DNA of 64,000 nucleotides from Thermohalobaculum sp951813525 (GTDB taxonomy: Bacteria > Pseudomonadota > Alphaproteobacteria > Rhodobacterales > Rhodobacteraceae), in the NCBI GenBank assembly GCA_951813525.2, contig CATOTJ020000002.1, positions 1,054,001 through 1,118,000 of the forward strand, given 5' to 3'. Below, piece by piece: positions 50,970 through 59,877 of this stretch (position 1 is the stretch's first letter; each line of letters begins with the position of its first letter). The notes under the pieces were generated by a model. The model worked only from the letters and a program-made list of their open reading frames with translations, ran no database searches and was not told the DNA's origin. The translations under genes were made by a program, and so were the position numbers.

Positions 50970-50977
50970 TTAACCAT
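50970..50977 (+). promoter_or_regulatory. Possible CtrA half-site before ctrA
   Basis: TTAACCAT at 50970-50977 matches a CtrA half-site and lies 41 bases before the ctrA start. The second half of the TTAA-N7-TTAA box is missing, so binding is not certain. Confidence 0.35.
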
Positions 50978-51017
50978 CGTAATCGACGTGTTTCCAGCAA
51001 GGCGAACGGAGTACCGA

Positions 51018-51707
51018 ATGCGCATCCTGCTGATCGAGGACGACCCTTCGACCGCCGAAAGCATTGAATTGATGCTTCGCAAGGCGGATCTCAATACCTA
51101 CGTGACGGATTCTGGGGAAGAAGGGATAGAGCTTGCAAAGCTCTATGATTACGATCTGATCATTCTCGATCTCTCGCTGCCGGATATTGATGGTTACGAA
51201 GTGCTGCGAAAGCTGCGGGTTGGCCGGATAGACACGCCGACATTGATCCTGTCGGGTTTCGATGCTGCCGACAACAAGATCAAAGGATTTGGATGCGGGG
51301 CGGATGACTATCTCACCAAGCCGTTCAACCGCGAGGAACTCGTGGCTCGCATCCATGCGATCGTGCGTCGCTCGAAAGGCCACGCACAGTCAATTATCAA
51401 GACCGGCAAGATTGCAGTGAACTTGGATGCGAAAACGGTCGAATCCAACGGGCATCCAGTTCATCTGACCGGCAAGGAATATCAGATGCTGGAGCTTCTG
51501 AGCCTGCGCAAGGGATCGACGCTGACCAAGGAAATGTTCCTGAATCACCTCTACGGCGGCATGGACGAGCCCGAGGTGAAAATCATCGATGTATTTATCT
51601 GCAAGCTTCGTAAGAAGCTGTCGGTTTCGACCGGCGGCCAGAACTATATCGAAACCGTTTGGGGCAGGGGTTATGTGCTGCGCGATCCGGTGGAAGAAGT
51701 CGCCTGA
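51018..51707 (+). CDS. ctrA: Cell-cycle response regulator CtrA
   Basis: CtrA is an OmpR-family response regulator that controls motility, gene-transfer-agent and division genes in alphaproteobacteria. The 229-residue protein has the acidic pocket IEDD, phosphoacceptor Asp51 in LIILDLSLPDIDGYEVLRKL, the lysine in DYLTKPFNREEL, and a winged-helix domain (residues about 125-225) with VKIIDVFICKLRKKL and YIETVWGRGYVLRDP. The start at 51018 gives the standard N-terminus MRILLIEDD; an ATG at 50988 would add ten residues. A bidirectional terminator ends the unit. Confidence 0.97.
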   Translation: MRILLIEDDPSTAESIELMLRKADLNTYVTDSGEEGIELAKLYDYDLIILDLSLPDIDGYEVLRKLRVGRIDTPTLILSGFDAADNKIKGFGCGADDYLTKPFNREELVARIHAIVRRSKGHAQSIIKTGKIAVNLDAKTVESNGHPVHLTGKEYQMLELLSLRKGSTLTKEMFLNHLYGGMDEPEVKIIDVFICKLRKKLSVSTGGQNYIETVWGRGYVLRDPVEEVA

Positions 51708-51719
51708 ACGCGTAATTCG

Positions 51720-51742
51720 CCCTAACACGCGGGCGATTAGGG
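51720..51742 (+). other. Hairpin in the ctrA 3' region
   Basis: CCCTAA and TTAGGG (51720-51725, 51737-51742) can pair around an 11-base loop, and GCCC/GGGC inside offers an alternative stem. It lies just after the ctrA stop, about 95 bases before the terminator. Confidence 0.4.
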
Positions 51743-51837
51743 TAAACGCAAACGCCGAGATCGGGAGTGGGGGCACCTCTCCTTTGATGGGTCAGCAAAT
51801 CCAGTCAATCGAATCTTCGCTGACGCATCGCACATAG

Positions 51838-51866
51838 AAAAGGCGCCTTTGCGGGCGCCTTTTTTC
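51838..51866. terminator. Bidirectional terminator between ctrA and the bactofilin gene
   Basis: A ten-base-pair stem AAAAGGCGCC / GGCGCCTTTT with loop TTTGCG is followed on the + strand by six T residues in all, and on the minus strand by the complement of the AAAA run. It can end both the ctrA and the convergent bactofilin transcripts. Confidence 0.92.
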
Positions 51867-51907
51867 GTTTCTGCACTGTGGCGCGGTAAGCGATTGAACC
51901 GTCGCGC

Positions 51908-52456
51908 TTATTCGGCGGCTTCAGGTTCTGCCTCGGGTTCTTTCTTGGTCCTCGTTGCGCCACGGCTCGAGGCTTGGTTCAACGGATCTTCCTGACGCTG
52001 CACCGAACCTTCGAAGTGCGCGCCGCTTTCGATCGCGATGGTCTTGTGAACAATGTCGCCTTCGACCTTCGCCGATGATGTCAGGCGAACCTTCAGTCCA
52101 CGCACCCGACCGATAACGCGGCCATTCACAACCACATCGTCCGCAATGACTTCGCCGCGGATCGTGGCGCTTTCGCCAACGGTCAACAGATGGGCGCGTA
52201 CATCGCCTTCGATCGTGCCCTCGATCTGAATGTCTCCGGACGATGCAACATTGCCCTTGATCGTCAGATCGCTGGACAGCAGCGATGGCGACGGTTTCGG
52301 CTTGGCCTGAAACGACGGTGCCGGTGCGCCTGATCCGCCCGGGGACGCAGGTGCCGACGCGGCATCCGATTTACCAGCCGGCGTTGGCGCCTTGGCAGCC
52401 GGAGATTGATCTTTAGCCGGACCACCCGGCTCGTTGACCTTGTTTTTAGAGAACAT
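51908..52456 (-). CDS. bacA: Bactofilin
   Basis: Bactofilins are cytoskeletal proteins that form polymers at the membrane and organise cell-wall enzymes. The 182-residue product has a Pro/Ala-rich N-terminal part (residues 1-60) and the DUF583 beta-helix core (about 60-150), marked by regular repeats such as IKGNVASSGDIQIEGTIEGD and VVVNGRVIGRVRG. Its start lies 11 bases inside the 3' end of the M23 peptidase gene, so the pair is co-translated. Bactofilin-M23 pairs are known in alphaproteobacteria to act together in cell shape. Confidence 0.93.
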   Translation of the reverse strand: MFSKNKVNEPGGPAKDQSPAAKAPTPAGKSDAASAPASPGGSGAPAPSFQAKPKPSPSLLSSDLTIKGNVASSGDIQIEGTIEGDVRAHLLTVGESATIRGEVIADDVVVNGRVIGRVRGLKVRLTSSAKVEGDIVHKTIAIESGAHFEGSVQRQEDPLNQASSRGATRTKKEPEAEPEAAE

Positions 52457-53783
52457 CTTTTGCAGCCCCTATGAATTTTGCCGGGTTGACTGGCGCGCCG
52501 TCGATCCGGATTTCGTAGTGTAAGTGGCTTCCCGTGCTTCTGCCCGTGGAACCCATATCGGCAATACGCTGTCCGCGCTCGACACGTTGACCAACTTTGA
52601 CGCGACTCTTGCTCAGGTGAGCATAGACGGTTTCAAAGCCGAAGGCATGTCGAATCTTTACCACAATTCCATAGCCGCTTTGCCGGCCCGAGAACGTTAC
52701 GACACCCTCTGCGGTTGCGTAGATCGGTGTTCCGCGCGGGGCGGCGAAATCGACGCCTTTGTGCAAGCGGAAAGTGCGGCGGTAAGGATCGCGGCGTTTA
52801 CCAAATCCAGAGGTCCGTTCAGCCCCGCGGGTTGGCAAACCAAAGGGCAGGCGCTCGATCGCGACCCGCATAAGGCTCATGCGCTCCAGGTCTGACATCA
52901 ACGCGGCAACCCGATTGCCGTCGTCGACCTTCACTGGCGGGCTATTGTCGGTATCGCTGTCTTCGACGGGGCCACCGCGTCCAGTATAGTCGCGCTTGGT
53001 GTCCTTCAGGATCTTCTCGAGATTGACATTCGATCCGGAGAAGATCTTGTCGAACGAGACCAACGAAGTGCGTGTCGCCGTCTCAAGCTGCGCCAAAAGA
53101 TTTTCCTGTTTGGCCTTCCACTGATCGATTTCAACTTCCAGAACTGCGACGCGCGTATCCAAGACCGTCGCACGGGTTGAGGCGCTGTCGCGTTCCCGGA
53201 TAACGCCGCCGATGGTGGCCGAGAATGCCTCCATCGTCGTCGCCGCGATGTCGTTGTCGCGCCTGGCTTCGCCCAGTGCCAGGCGAAGCGCGATCAGATC
53301 TTCGTTCAGCCGGTTCACCTCGGCCCGTTCGTTGCGCCGGGCGGTTACCAGGTTTTCGAACTCGGCGCGCAGGCCTTTCAATTCGACTTCGGCCGTGCCC
53401 AATTTGGTTGCTGTATCGACCAGAACGCGCTGCTTGGCGCTCAGCTCTTTGGTGACTGCATCACCGCGCGTGTTCGAGCGGTTAAGCTCCTGCTCCAACA
53501 GGCGCTGCTGTTCACGCAGGGCGGCGAGTTGAATTTCATAGGCTTCCTTGGTCGCGTCCAACCTGTTCTCGGCAGTGCGCCCATCGGTGGCCGCGTCCAG
53601 GAACGCCGCGGTCGTCAAGCCGGTCCAGCCGATACCCAGCGCAAAAATCACCGCAAAACCGGCCTGCGAGATCGGACTGAGGGTAAAGTAGCGGGTCCGT
53701 GCGTCAGAGCGGATATAGAGACGCCTTTCGGGAAAAACCCGGCCAACCGCCTGATTTAGCGAATAGATCACTCGTCCAGCCAT
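52446..53783 (-). CDS. M23-family (LytM) peptidoglycan endopeptidase, bactofilin partner
   Basis: The 445-residue protein has a single membrane anchor (residues about 40-60), a long coiled coil (about 70-250) and a C-terminal M23 domain (about 320-430) with the zinc motifs LHKGVDFAAP and GSHLHYEIRIDG. It cuts peptide crosslinks in the wall. The start at 53783 follows AGGGG by five bases. It overlaps the bactofilin gene by 11 bases; this architecture matches LmdC, the M23 partner of BacA in Hyphomonas and Rhodomicrobium. Confidence 0.92.
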   Translation of the reverse strand: MAGRVIYSLNQAVGRVFPERRLYIRSDARTRYFTLSPISQAGFAVIFALGIGWTGLTTAAFLDAATDGRTAENRLDATKEAYEIQLAALREQQRLLEQELNRSNTRGDAVTKELSAKQRVLVDTATKLGTAEVELKGLRAEFENLVTARRNERAEVNRLNEDLIALRLALGEARRDNDIAATTMEAFSATIGGVIRERDSASTRATVLDTRVAVLEVEIDQWKAKQENLLAQLETATRTSLVSFDKIFSGSNVNLEKILKDTKRDYTGRGGPVEDSDTDNSPPVKVDDGNRVAALMSDLERMSLMRVAIERLPFGLPTRGAERTSGFGKRRDPYRRTFRLHKGVDFAAPRGTPIYATAEGVVTFSGRQSGYGIVVKIRHAFGFETVYAHLSKSRVKVGQRVERGQRIADMGSTGRSTGSHLHYEIRIDGAPVNPAKFIGAAKDVL

Positions 53784-53963
53784 GGAACCCCTGCTCGGTC
53801 TGCCCGCTCTCAATTTCGCACAACGCGACCGTCCACGTCTGATTGTGCGATTTTATTGCAACTTTTACGCGGGTTTTGAGCAATCGCAACTGTTTTCGTT
53901 CGCGCGCGGGCGAAATCACACAGGCAGATCGTCGCGCTCGATTCGATTTTTGCGAATGGCGGT

Positions 53964-54806
53964 TCAGTTCTCTTCGACCAGTGGCCAATAAAAGTCGAGC
54001 GGCAGACCCGCCTCGGCGCGTTTTTCGTCATTAAAAGGCGGCTTCAATGCGCCGTCGAAATAGTGCCGGACCAGGGCGTGAAATGCCGGTTTCGGGTCCG
54101 TGCCAGATCGCCCGCACAGAAAATGAAACCATTTCGAGCCATAAGCGACATGGCCAACCTCTTCGGCATAGATAATTTCCAACGCCGCGACAGTGTCGCC
54201 GTCGCCAAACTTTTTGAACATTTCGATCATGTTTGGAGTTACGTCCAGCCCGCGCGCTTCCAGAACCATCGGGACAATGGCCAGGCGTGCCATCAAATCG
54301 GTTGCCGTCGCTTCGGCAGCGCGCCACATCCCGGCATGCGCGTCCAAAGCGCCATAGGAAGATCCCAAAGCGATCAGCCGGTCGGACAACAGTCCGAAAT
54401 GTTTGGATTCATCGTCCGCCGCGCGCACCCAGTCGTCGGCAAACCCTGCAGGCATCGAGACATGCCCAAACCGGGCGACGATATCCCAATGTAGGTCAAT
54501 GGCATTCAACTCGATATGCGCAATCGCGTGCAGCAGAGCTATGCGCTCGGCCAGCTTGCCTGTGCGCCGCCGCGGCATCTCGCCCGGGTCTTTCAGAACA
54601 GGAGCATTCGGGCGCGCCGGAAAATCGGGCGGGCAGGCTGTGCCAATGGCAGGCATCCCGCCATCACTTCGCGCCAACTGCCAGGCCGCCGCTGTTTCCC
54701 GGCTGAGCGCGGCCTTCGCCCACGGATCACCGGTGCGCAGTACCTTTTCCGCGGCCGCCGCGAGGCCAGCCGACAAAAGATCACCGGACAAAAGATCGCC
54801 GGTCAA
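53964..54806 (-). CDS. DUF455 ferritin-like protein
   Basis: The 280-residue protein is a DUF455 family member with a ferritin-like four-helix fold: metal-binding residues appear in AHIELNAIDLHWDIVARF, AADDESKHFGLLSDRL and YAEEVGHVAYGSKWFHFLC. Glu and His spacing fits a di-iron site. The function is unknown; some relatives are linked to iron or tRNA-hydroxylase-like chemistry. The N-terminus holds a short repeat of GDLLS. Its ATG overlaps the stop of bcp (ATGA-type junction at 54803-54806). Confidence 0.87.
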   Translation of the reverse strand: MTGDLLSGDLLSAGLAAAAEKVLRTGDPWAKAALSRETAAAWQLARSDGGMPAIGTACPPDFPARPNAPVLKDPGEMPRRRTGKLAERIALLHAIAHIELNAIDLHWDIVARFGHVSMPAGFADDWVRAADDESKHFGLLSDRLIALGSSYGALDAHAGMWRAAEATATDLMARLAIVPMVLEARGLDVTPNMIEMFKKFGDGDTVAALEIIYAEEVGHVAYGSKWFHFLCGRSGTDPKPAFHALVRHYFDGALKPPFNDEKRAEAGLPLDFYWPLVEEN

Positions 54807-55270
54807 AGGGCCTGCACCGCCTGCAATACCTCGTCAACGTGACCGGGCACTTTGACCTTCCGCCAGATCCGGCGCAGCACTCCGTCGGCATCGATCAAAA
54901 AGGTCGAGCGTTCGATCCCCATCGACTTTTTGCCGTACATGTTCTTTTCGACCCAAGACCCATAGTGGGCGATAGTCGACGCGTCCGCATCGGTCAACAG
55001 GGTGACTTCCAGATCATGCTTGGCGATGAATTTGTCGTGCTTGACGACCGTGTCTCGGGACAATCCCAGTACAACAGCGCCCGCAGCGTCGAAAGCGGCC
55101 TTTTGTTCGGTAAATCCGATTGCCTCCTTCGTGCAACCCGGGGTGTTGTCGCGGGGATAAAGGTAGAGGACGACGATCTTTCCGCGCAGGCCCGACAACG
55201 CAATTGTTCGGTCGCCGGCTGCGGGCAGTGAAAAATCCGGCGCGGCTGCGCCGATTTCTGGCCCTTGCAT
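54803..55270 (-). CDS. bcp: Bcp/PrxQ-type peroxiredoxin
   Basis: The 155-residue thiol peroxidase has the peroxidatic Cys46 in PRDNTPGCTKEA and the fold motifs VVLGLSRD and RSTFLIDADG. The resolving cysteine that many Bcp proteins have five residues later is Ile51 here, so it probably works as a 1-Cys or differently resolved enzyme. The start at 55270 follows AGGAGA. Its stop overlaps the DUF455 start, so the two are co-translated. Confidence 0.92.
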   Translation of the reverse strand: MQGPEIGAAAPDFSLPAAGDRTIALSGLRGKIVVLYLYPRDNTPGCTKEAIGFTEQKAAFDAAGAVVLGLSRDTVVKHDKFIAKHDLEVTLLTDADASTIAHYGSWVEKNMYGKKSMGIERSTFLIDADGVLRRIWRKVKVPGHVDEVLQAVQAL

Positions 55271-55415
55271 CGTAATTCTCCTGTAGAAGAAAGGGGATGG
55301 ATGATCTTGTGCACCCAGATTCCATGGCCAAGATAGCCTTGGAAGCCGGGCTGGCAAGATCGCAAAGGTCGGATGCCTCGAATGCCGGGGACCGTCTGAC
55401 CAGACAGGACATGGG

Positions 55416-58400
55416 ATGGCATTCGGACCGCGTGGCCGAAGAAACGCGAAAGGCACCGGTGGGGCGCCGGGCGGCGTTGCCCACAATGTCGGGACCGCCG
55501 GCAGCCGGGTAATCTGGCTGGCCGCTCGATTTTGCCTTGCCGTCTCGGTCATCGTTGTTCTGTCGGGCGGTGTCTTGTTTCTGCGTCTTTCGCAAGGACC
55601 GGTCGAACTGCCGGGGCTAAGCCGATATTTGGTCGAACGGGCTAATGCGACCAGCGAGAATGTGCGGGTCGCCGCACGCACGGTTTTCTTGGATCTGGGC
55701 GATGGCACGGTTCCGACTGGACTGGAGTTTCGAGATGTCGAGGTCCGGTCCATCGACGGCGCGCCGCTATTCGCGGTGCCGCGCCTGCGTGCCAGTTTTG
55801 ATCTTACCGATTTGGTGCGCGGCGAGGTGCACCCGACGCGGATATCGGTGATTTCTGCTTCAGCCCGATTTTTGCGCGACAAGGACGGGCGCATCCGGTT
55901 CGGACTGGGTGGCAGCGAAGGCATCGTGCTTGATGGCGAAGATGCCTCGACTTCGGAAGAAGGGATCGCGGCGGTTTCCAACCTGGTGAACGGATTTGTC
56001 GGCGATGCCGAGCTTTCGCCGGAAGTCAGCAAACTGCGCAAGATCGAAGTTTTGAACGCCAATATTCACTTCATCGACCGTATGACCGACGGCACGGTTT
56101 CCGCTCGAAACGCCAATCTGAAGATCCGCCGCGACGACGGCGGTGCGACCGCGATCTTGGATATCAATGGTGCAGGTGCGGAAGGCGACGTGCGCAGCGG
56201 TGTACTTCTGCGTCTGGTGGCCGACCGGCGAAAAGGTGCGGGCACCACCGCTGTCGCAGGCAGGTTCGGCCACGTTGATCCGCGCGAATTGGCCAGCGTG
56301 CTGCCACTCGCCGGAATGCTGGACGGGTTGGAGACGGTGCTGGCAGGAGAGATCTCGGCCCGTTTTGGCGCAGACGGTCTGCCCGCCCATGTAGCGGGCG
56401 TGATCGTCGCAGACGGCGGAAGCTGGCAGCTTAAGGATCAGCAGCACAATTTTGACGTGGCAGCGCTGTCGCTGAACGGAAATCTGAAGACGGGCGTCAT
56501 TGAAGTGACCAACGGTCTGATCAACTCGGAGGCGGGCGAGGCAAGACTGACGGCTTTGGTGCATTTGAACCGAGACGTTTCGGGCGCCGTCGCGTCGGCC
56601 GGGATGCAGATCGATATCGAAGACCTGGCCCTGGCGGGCGGCGGTTTCTTCGCCGATCCGGTTCAGTTTAGCGCGGGCCAGATTGCCGCCTATTGGGAAA
56701 GCGGCGTCGATGGCCTGCGGATCGCCGAAAGCTGGCTTGCGCGCGACGACCTGGTGTTTCGCCTCTCCGGTCGGCTCGGTTGGCCCGATGGCCGGATCAC
56801 GGCCGATCTGACGGCCGAAGCCGGGGACATGGACGCCAGCGATCTTGTTCGTCATTGGCCTGCCGAGATGGCACCCAATGCGCGGCGTTGGACGAACGAC
56901 AATATCAGCGCGGCGCGACTGCATTCGTTGACGGCGCAGATGCGCCTGCGCGGCGATGATGCAAAGCTGGCCCTGTCCGCCGGATATTCAGACATGACGG
57001 CGAGCTATATCGATGGCATGAGCCCGATCCGGGGTGCAGCGGGCGAGCTTTTCATGGACCTCGACCAAATGCTGTTGACGATGGAGACCGGCACTGCGGC
57101 TGCGGATGGCAACCAGCCGGTGACATTGGCGGGGTCTTCGGTGGTTATCTCCGGGTTCGATGATCATGTGACACCTGCCGATATCCGTATTCAGGCTGCA
57201 GGCGCGACCAAGGCCGTGCTGGCGCTGATCGATGAGGAGCCTCTGCATCTGGTCCGGTCGCTGGGTTTGGATCTGGGCGTGGTCAAGGGCCGCGCAGATA
57301 TACGTGCACGGCTGCGGTTTCCTTTGATCGACGATCTTCGGATTAAGGATGTCGATGTCGATACCAAGGCGACACTTACCAAGGTTGATCTGGCGGTTCC
57401 TACCGGTGCGTCAGGGACTGTCAAAGTCCGCGCCAATCAGTTGGAGGTTTCGGCGGATGTCCGCCGGATGCGCCTGGCCGGTAAAGTGGTCGTCGACGGC
57501 GCACCCATCGATCTTGATTGGCGCGAGGACTATTCGTCCAGCCCAGGGCAGCGTCAGGTCAGGATCACCGGCGTCGCGACGCCCGAATTGGTCACGAACT
57601 TGGGGCTGGACGACGACATCTTCACGGGCAGCGCGCGGGTTGCCTTGGATGTGACCCAGCGCGGATCGGACGAAATGCGGTTTCAATTGACCGCCGATCT
57701 GACCAAGACCGGGCTGAAAGTCATGCCGCTGAATTGGGAGAAACCGGCGGGCAGCAAGGGCAGCCTGAAGGCCGAAGGCCGCCTTGGGCGGTCGGCTGTC
57801 ATCGATAAGATGGATTTCGAAGCGCCCGGCCTGACAGCTGCGGGCGGGGTCGAGTTTGATAGCGAAGGCGGGATCTTACGGGCCAATTTTACGCGCGTCA
57901 CGCTGCCGGGCCGATTGGATTCGGCGGTCTCGGTTCAAACCGCCGCTGACGGGGTGCCCGAGATCCGGCTGATTGGGCGCCTGCTGGATGTCTCTCGCGA
58001 GTTCGCTGCCGATGACCGCGATGCCGGTCAGCATGACCCGGTACGAGTTCGTCTGTCGCTGGAGCGTTTGAAGGTGACCGAAAGCCTGGTAATTGCGCTG
58101 GCCGACGGAAGGTTCGAGCGCCAGTCAAATGGAACGCTGTCCGGGGCGATCACCGGCTCATTGGGTCCGGACGCGCCCGTTGCAATCGAATTGAATCTGC
58201 CGGTCGAGGGGGCGGGTGCGATTAAACTGTCGAGCCCGAATGCGGGCGCGGCCTTGCGTTATACTGATATTTATCGCGGTGCGACGGGCGGGTCGTTGAA
58301 GGTCGATGCGCAGATCACCCGCGGTGCCGGCGGCGAAGTTACGGGCCGGGCCCGGATCGATGATGTGGTCGTCCGCTCGCAGGCGACGTTCAAGAATGTG

Positions 58401-58850
58401 CTGGAAGATGGCGGTCTGGCTGATGCCGGGGCAGCGGTGTCCAGTTCCGGAATTGGTTTTCGGTCGGTCTCGGTGCCGTTCCGATATCGCGACGGTGTCG
58501 TGACCGTCACCGATGCCATTGCGACCAGCCCGGCGCTGGGTCTTAAGCTGACAGGAACGTTGAACGAAAAGACCGAGGCGATCGATTTGACCGGGGTTCT
58601 GTCGCCTGCCTATGCGCTGACCGGGGCGTTGAACGAGATCCCGGTTCTGGGTGAAATATTATCGGGCGGGCGCGGCGAGGGGATTGTCGGAATGACCTTC
58701 ACCCTGAAAGGGGCGATGCGCGATCCTCAGTTTTCAGTAAACCCGCTCTCGCTGTTGGCGCCGGGATTGCTGCGTAAGATGTTCACCGGGACGGGCGGCA
58801 CCAGCGATGACGGCGGCACCGTGACGTTCCGGTCCGGCAATAACAAATAG
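55416..58850 (+). CDS. AsmA-like / DUF3971 (YhdP-type) envelope protein
   Basis: The 1144-residue protein has one N-terminal membrane segment (residues about 33-56, VIWLAARFCLAVSVIVVLSGG) and a very long periplasmic part built of beta-strand repeats, with an AsmA-like C-terminal region near GAMRDPQFSVNPLSLLAPGLL. AsmA/YhdP/TamB proteins form bridge-like grooves that move phospholipids between membranes. The ATG at 55416 follows AGGACATGGG and diverges from bcp. The gene is intact and stands alone before gluQ. Confidence 0.87.
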   Translation: MAFGPRGRRNAKGTGGAPGGVAHNVGTAGSRVIWLAARFCLAVSVIVVLSGGVLFLRLSQGPVELPGLSRYLVERANATSENVRVAARTVFLDLGDGTVPTGLEFRDVEVRSIDGAPLFAVPRLRASFDLTDLVRGEVHPTRISVISASARFLRDKDGRIRFGLGGSEGIVLDGEDASTSEEGIAAVSNLVNGFVGDAELSPEVSKLRKIEVLNANIHFIDRMTDGTVSARNANLKIRRDDGGATAILDINGAGAEGDVRSGVLLRLVADRRKGAGTTAVAGRFGHVDPRELASVLPLAGMLDGLETVLAGEISARFGADGLPAHVAGVIVADGGSWQLKDQQHNFDVAALSLNGNLKTGVIEVTNGLINSEAGEARLTALVHLNRDVSGAVASAGMQIDIEDLALAGGGFFADPVQFSAGQIAAYWESGVDGLRIAESWLARDDLVFRLSGRLGWPDGRITADLTAEAGDMDASDLVRHWPAEMAPNARRWTNDNISAARLHSLTAQMRLRGDDAKLALSAGYSDMTASYIDGMSPIRGAAGELFMDLDQMLLTMETGTAAADGNQPVTLAGSSVVISGFDDHVTPADIRIQAAGATKAVLALIDEEPLHLVRSLGLDLGVVKGRADIRARLRFPLIDDLRIKDVDVDTKATLTKVDLAVPTGASGTVKVRANQLEVSADVRRMRLAGKVVVDGAPIDLDWREDYSSSPGQRQVRITGVATPELVTNLGLDDDIFTGSARVALDVTQRGSDEMRFQLTADLTKTGLKVMPLNWEKPAGSKGSLKAEGRLGRSAVIDKMDFEAPGLTAAGGVEFDSEGGILRANFTRVTLPGRLDSAVSVQTAADGVPEIRLIGRLLDVSREFAADDRDAGQHDPVRVRLSLERLKVTESLVIALADGRFERQSNGTLSGAITGSLGPDAPVAIELNLPVEGAGAIKLSSPNAGAALRYTDIYRGATGGSLKVDAQITRGAGGEVTGRARIDDVVVRSQATFKNVLEDGGLADAGAAVSSSGIGFRSVSVPFRYRDGVVTVTDAIATSPALGLKLTGTLNEKTEAIDLTGVLSPAYALTGALNEIPVLGEILSGGRGEGIVGMTFTLKGAMRDPQFSVNPLSLLAPGLLRKMFTGTGGTSDDGGTVTFRSGNNK

Positions 58851-58851
58851 C

Positions 58852-59742
58852 TTATCTTGTGAGCGGGGCGATTTCGGCCCCCGCACAGGCGTGTTCGATG
58901 ACTTGCTCTGCAGATAGACCCGCTTCGCGATAGGCGGCGATTGCGCGCGCATCATCGCGTTTTGCCAGACGCCGCCCGTTATCGTCTCGAACCAAAGGAT
59001 GATGGCGGTAGATCGGAACCGGCAGATCCAACAACTTCTGTAGCAGACGGTGGATTGGCGTTGCCGCGAACAAATCGCACCCGCGCGTGACATGCGTGAC
59101 CCCTTGTTTGGCATCATCGACCACGACTGCCAAGTGATAGGCAATGGCCCCGTCGCGCCGCGACAGAACGACATCGCCAACCTCGGTGATCATCTGAGCT
59201 GCGTTGACGGCGATTGCCCCGGTCTGCCCGTCGGGTCCGGCACCGATCTCGTTAAATACCATCGGGTCGGTTGAAGGGACCGCGCGCAAAGCGGCGGCGA
59301 TGTTCAGGCGGGTGGCGTAAGGAGCGTCCCGGTCGATGTTTTTGTTGCGGCAAGTGCCAGGATAAACCGGCCCGTCCGGCCCGTGCCCGGCCCCTGATGA
59401 TCCCTCCTGTGGGGCGGAAATGGCCTGGGCAACGTCACGCCTAGTGCATCCGCAGCGATAGGTCAGACCGGCCTTGTTCAAATGCTGCAACGCGGCCTGA
59501 TAGGCTGCTACTCGGTCTGACTGGTTCAGCACCGGGCCGTCCCAGGTCAAACCCAGCCAAGTCAGATCCTCCTCGATACCGCGATAAAACTCAGGGCGGA
59601 CCCGCGACCGGTCCAGATCTTCCATCCGCAGCAGAAATCGCCCGCCGTTTTCCTTAGCGGCCTGCCATGCGGTCCAGGCGGAATAGGCATGGCCCAGATG
59701 CAGCGGCCCCGTCGGGCTGGGGGCAAAACGTTCAGTGATCAT
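58852..59742 (-). CDS. gluQ: Glutamyl-Q tRNA(Asp) synthetase
   Basis: This 296-residue truncated glutamyl-tRNA synthetase attaches glutamate to the queuosine of tRNA Asp. It has the class I HIGH-like LHLGHAYSAW, the zinc-type cysteines in RCGCTRRDV and YPGTCRN, and a KMSKS-like LAKRDDARA, but no anticodon-binding domain. Length and motifs fit GluQ-RS. It converges on the AsmA-like gene one base after its stop and diverges from the helix-hairpin-helix gene. Confidence 0.94.
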   Translation of the reverse strand: MITERFAPSPTGPLHLGHAYSAWTAWQAAKENGGRFLLRMEDLDRSRVRPEFYRGIEEDLTWLGLTWDGPVLNQSDRVAAYQAALQHLNKAGLTYRCGCTRRDVAQAISAPQEGSSGAGHGPDGPVYPGTCRNKNIDRDAPYATRLNIAAALRAVPSTDPMVFNEIGAGPDGQTGAIAVNAAQMITEVGDVVLSRRDGAIAYHLAVVVDDAKQGVTHVTRGCDLFAATPIHRLLQKLLDLPVPIYRHHPLVRDDNGRRLAKRDDARAIAAYREAGLSAEQVIEHACAGAEIAPLTR

Positions 59743-59877
59743 GGTATGAATTGGGACGCTGATGCGATTACTGTCAATGTCGGGCGTGGCAGTAGCTGGT
59801 CAGTTCCAGGCGAATGTTGCAATGCACAATAAAATGCCCTAGATATTGCGCAGATGCAGCATAGACAGGAGATGGCG

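Noticed and set aside
50954..50976. Full CtrA box (TTAA-N7-TTAA) before ctrA
   Set aside because: Only the half-site TTAACC is present; at the required spacing the other half reads ACCC.
55297..55512. Short + strand frame between bcp and the AsmA-like gene
   Set aside because: It overlaps the AsmA-like start and has no signal, domain or family likeness.
55271..56062. Extension of bcp to an upstream start at 56062
   Set aside because: It would add over 260 residues lying opposite the AsmA-like gene, while AGGAGA and a normal 155-residue length fix the start at 55270.
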